A stretch of DNA of 64,000 nt from Flavobacterium sp. SUN046. Lineage in GTDB: Bacteria; Bacteroidota; Bacteroidia; Flavobacteriales; Flavobacteriaceae. Location: NCBI RefSeq assembly GCF_028867965.1, contig NZ_JAPQNT010000006.1:124001-188000 (forward strand), given 5' to 3'. A program made the translations under genes and the position numbers. Below are positions 63,269 through 64,000 of the stretch, one piece after another. How positions within the stretch are numbered: position 1 is the stretch's first letter; each line of letters opens with the position of its first letter. Under the pieces are notes generated by a model. It made no database searches, was not told the origin of the DNA, and saw only the letters and a program-made list of their open reading frames with translations.

Positions 63269-64000
63269 CTATTCTGTTTTCTTCTTCAAATTATCTAAAT
63301 CGGAAACTATTTTCGGTAAATTTCTAAAGTGCACATACGATTTAGAAAAATCTCCATAATTAAATGCTGGTGTGCCTTGAATCACTTCGCCATCGGCAAT
63401 GCTTTTTCCGACTCCAGATTGCGCTTGAATTCTGACTCCGTTTCCTATTGTTATGTGTCCAACTATTCCAACTTGTCCGCCAATCATGCAGTTTTTTCCT
63501 ATTTTGGTTGAACCTGCGATACCGGTTTGTGATGCAATAACTGTATTTTCTCCAATTTCAACATTATGAGCAATCTGAATTTGATTGTCCAACTTCACTC
63601 CTTTTCGAATAATAGTTGAACCCATTGTTGCACGGTCAATTGTGGTACACGAACCAACTTCAACATCATCTTCGAGAATTACGTTACCTATTTGTGGAAT
63701 TTTACTGTAAGTTCCATCTTCTTGTGGTGCAAATCCGAAACCATCTGAACCAATAATGGTACCCGAATGAATAACACAATTATTACCAATTTCACTTTCA
63801 GAATAAATTCTTACTCCAGCAAACAAGATACAATTATCGCCAATTGTAACATTATCACCTATAAAAGTATTTGGATAAATTTTGACGTTATTTCCGATTT
63901 TCACATTCGACCCTACGTAGCAAAAACTTCCTAAATATAAATCGGTTCCATAAGTTACATTTTCAGAAATAACAGAAGGTTGTTCAATTCCCGATTTCAT
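63269..64000 (-). CDS. lpxD: UDP-3-O-(3-hydroxymyristoyl)glucosamine N-acyltransferase LpxD, 5'-truncated
   Basis: 243 residues are visible up to the window edge. The ATG at 64000 is in frame but the product lacks the about 100-residue uridine-binding N-terminal domain of LpxD, so the true start is beyond the window. The left-handed beta-helix and catalytic His ([17 protein letters not shown]) are intact, and the C-terminal helix ([19 protein letters not shown]) closes the trimer. It adds the N-linked 3-hydroxyacyl chain in lipid A synthesis and heads the lpxC-lpxA-efp run, 26 bp upstream. Confidence 0.95.
   Translation of the reverse strand: MKSGIEQPSVISENVTYGTDLYLGSFCYVGSNVKIGNNVKIYPNTFIGDNVTIGDNCILFAGVRIYSESEIGNNCVIHSGTIIGSDGFGFAPQEDGTYSKIPQIGNVILEDDVEVGSCTTIDRATMGSTIIRKGVKLDNQIQIAHNVEIGENTVIASQTGIAGSTKIGKNCMIGGQVGIVGHITIGNGVRIQAQSGVGKSIADGEVIQGTPAFNYGDFSKSYVHFRNLPKIVSDLDNLKKKTE

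Overview
The window is about 31-32% G+C and reads as a chromosomal segment from a Flavobacteriaceae member, most likely Flavobacterium or a close relative. The evidence is a type IX secretion cargo protein with a Por-type C-terminal tail, an lpxC-fabZ fusion, bacillithiol synthesis (bshA), a MutS2-type protein, many lipoproteins with the Bacteroidetes SCSS/NSC-type lipobox, and promoters of the Bacteroidetes type (TTG, about 19 bp, TAnnTTTG). Coding density is high. I see no tRNA, rRNA, CRISPR array, prophage or insertion sequence. The window opens inside an MCE/MlaD gene and closes inside lpxD.

Layout. 1-9161 (+): MlaD-like lipid-transport protein, a split heterodisulfide-reductase-like Fe-S pair with a HAD phosphatase between its halves, two uncharacterised genes, a GH3/beta-lactamase-fold fusion lipoprotein, bshA and a PrcB-like lipoprotein. 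9196-18587: envelope proteins, aroC with a dicarboxylate/amino-acid symporter, a T9SS cargo protein, a DCC protein with an Smr-less MutS2, and ung. 18619-24832 (mostly -): lipoprotein, barrel, transglutaminase, substrate-binding-like protein, GNAT, a small membrane protein, nucleoside phosphorylase, SUI1/YciH and a 2OG-Fe(II) oxygenase. 25093-31579: acetyl-CoA synthetase (acs), a GH32-MFS-fructokinase operon for fructan or sucrose, and an SGNH hydrolase.

31684-37288 (+) is the most distinctive region: flavoprotein, methyltransferase, type III polyketide synthase, FabZ-like dehydratase, ketosynthase, ACP and 4'-phosphopantetheinyl transferase. It looks like a self-contained pathway in which a dedicated acyl chain primes a type III PKS, followed by methylation and oxidation, giving a phenolic lipid or alkylpyrone. 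Next comes a degenerate exonuclease paired with a cNMP/CBS/DUF294 nucleotidyltransferase, a helicase, an MscS channel and a thioesterase.

44447-57338: an OmpA protein, a two-component system with a DUF2231-like membrane protein, an LtaS/sulfatase-fold envelope enzyme, a pair of uncharacterised secreted proteins, a VWA-like membrane protein, a four-helix-bundle gene bracketed by inverted repeats, and fabG. 57645-64000: a small PH-like protein, sucD, then the lipid A block lpxD - lpxC/fabZ - lpxA - efp - second lpxD-like gene - NTF2-like gene.

Repeats worth noting are a perfect 19-bp inverted repeat at 34640-34692, an 18-bp inverted repeat at 24845-24934, a heptanucleotide tandem repeat upstream of sucD, and remnants of dispersed palindromic elements at 36446 and 57433. 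All functions are inferred from sequence reading; no database search was possible.
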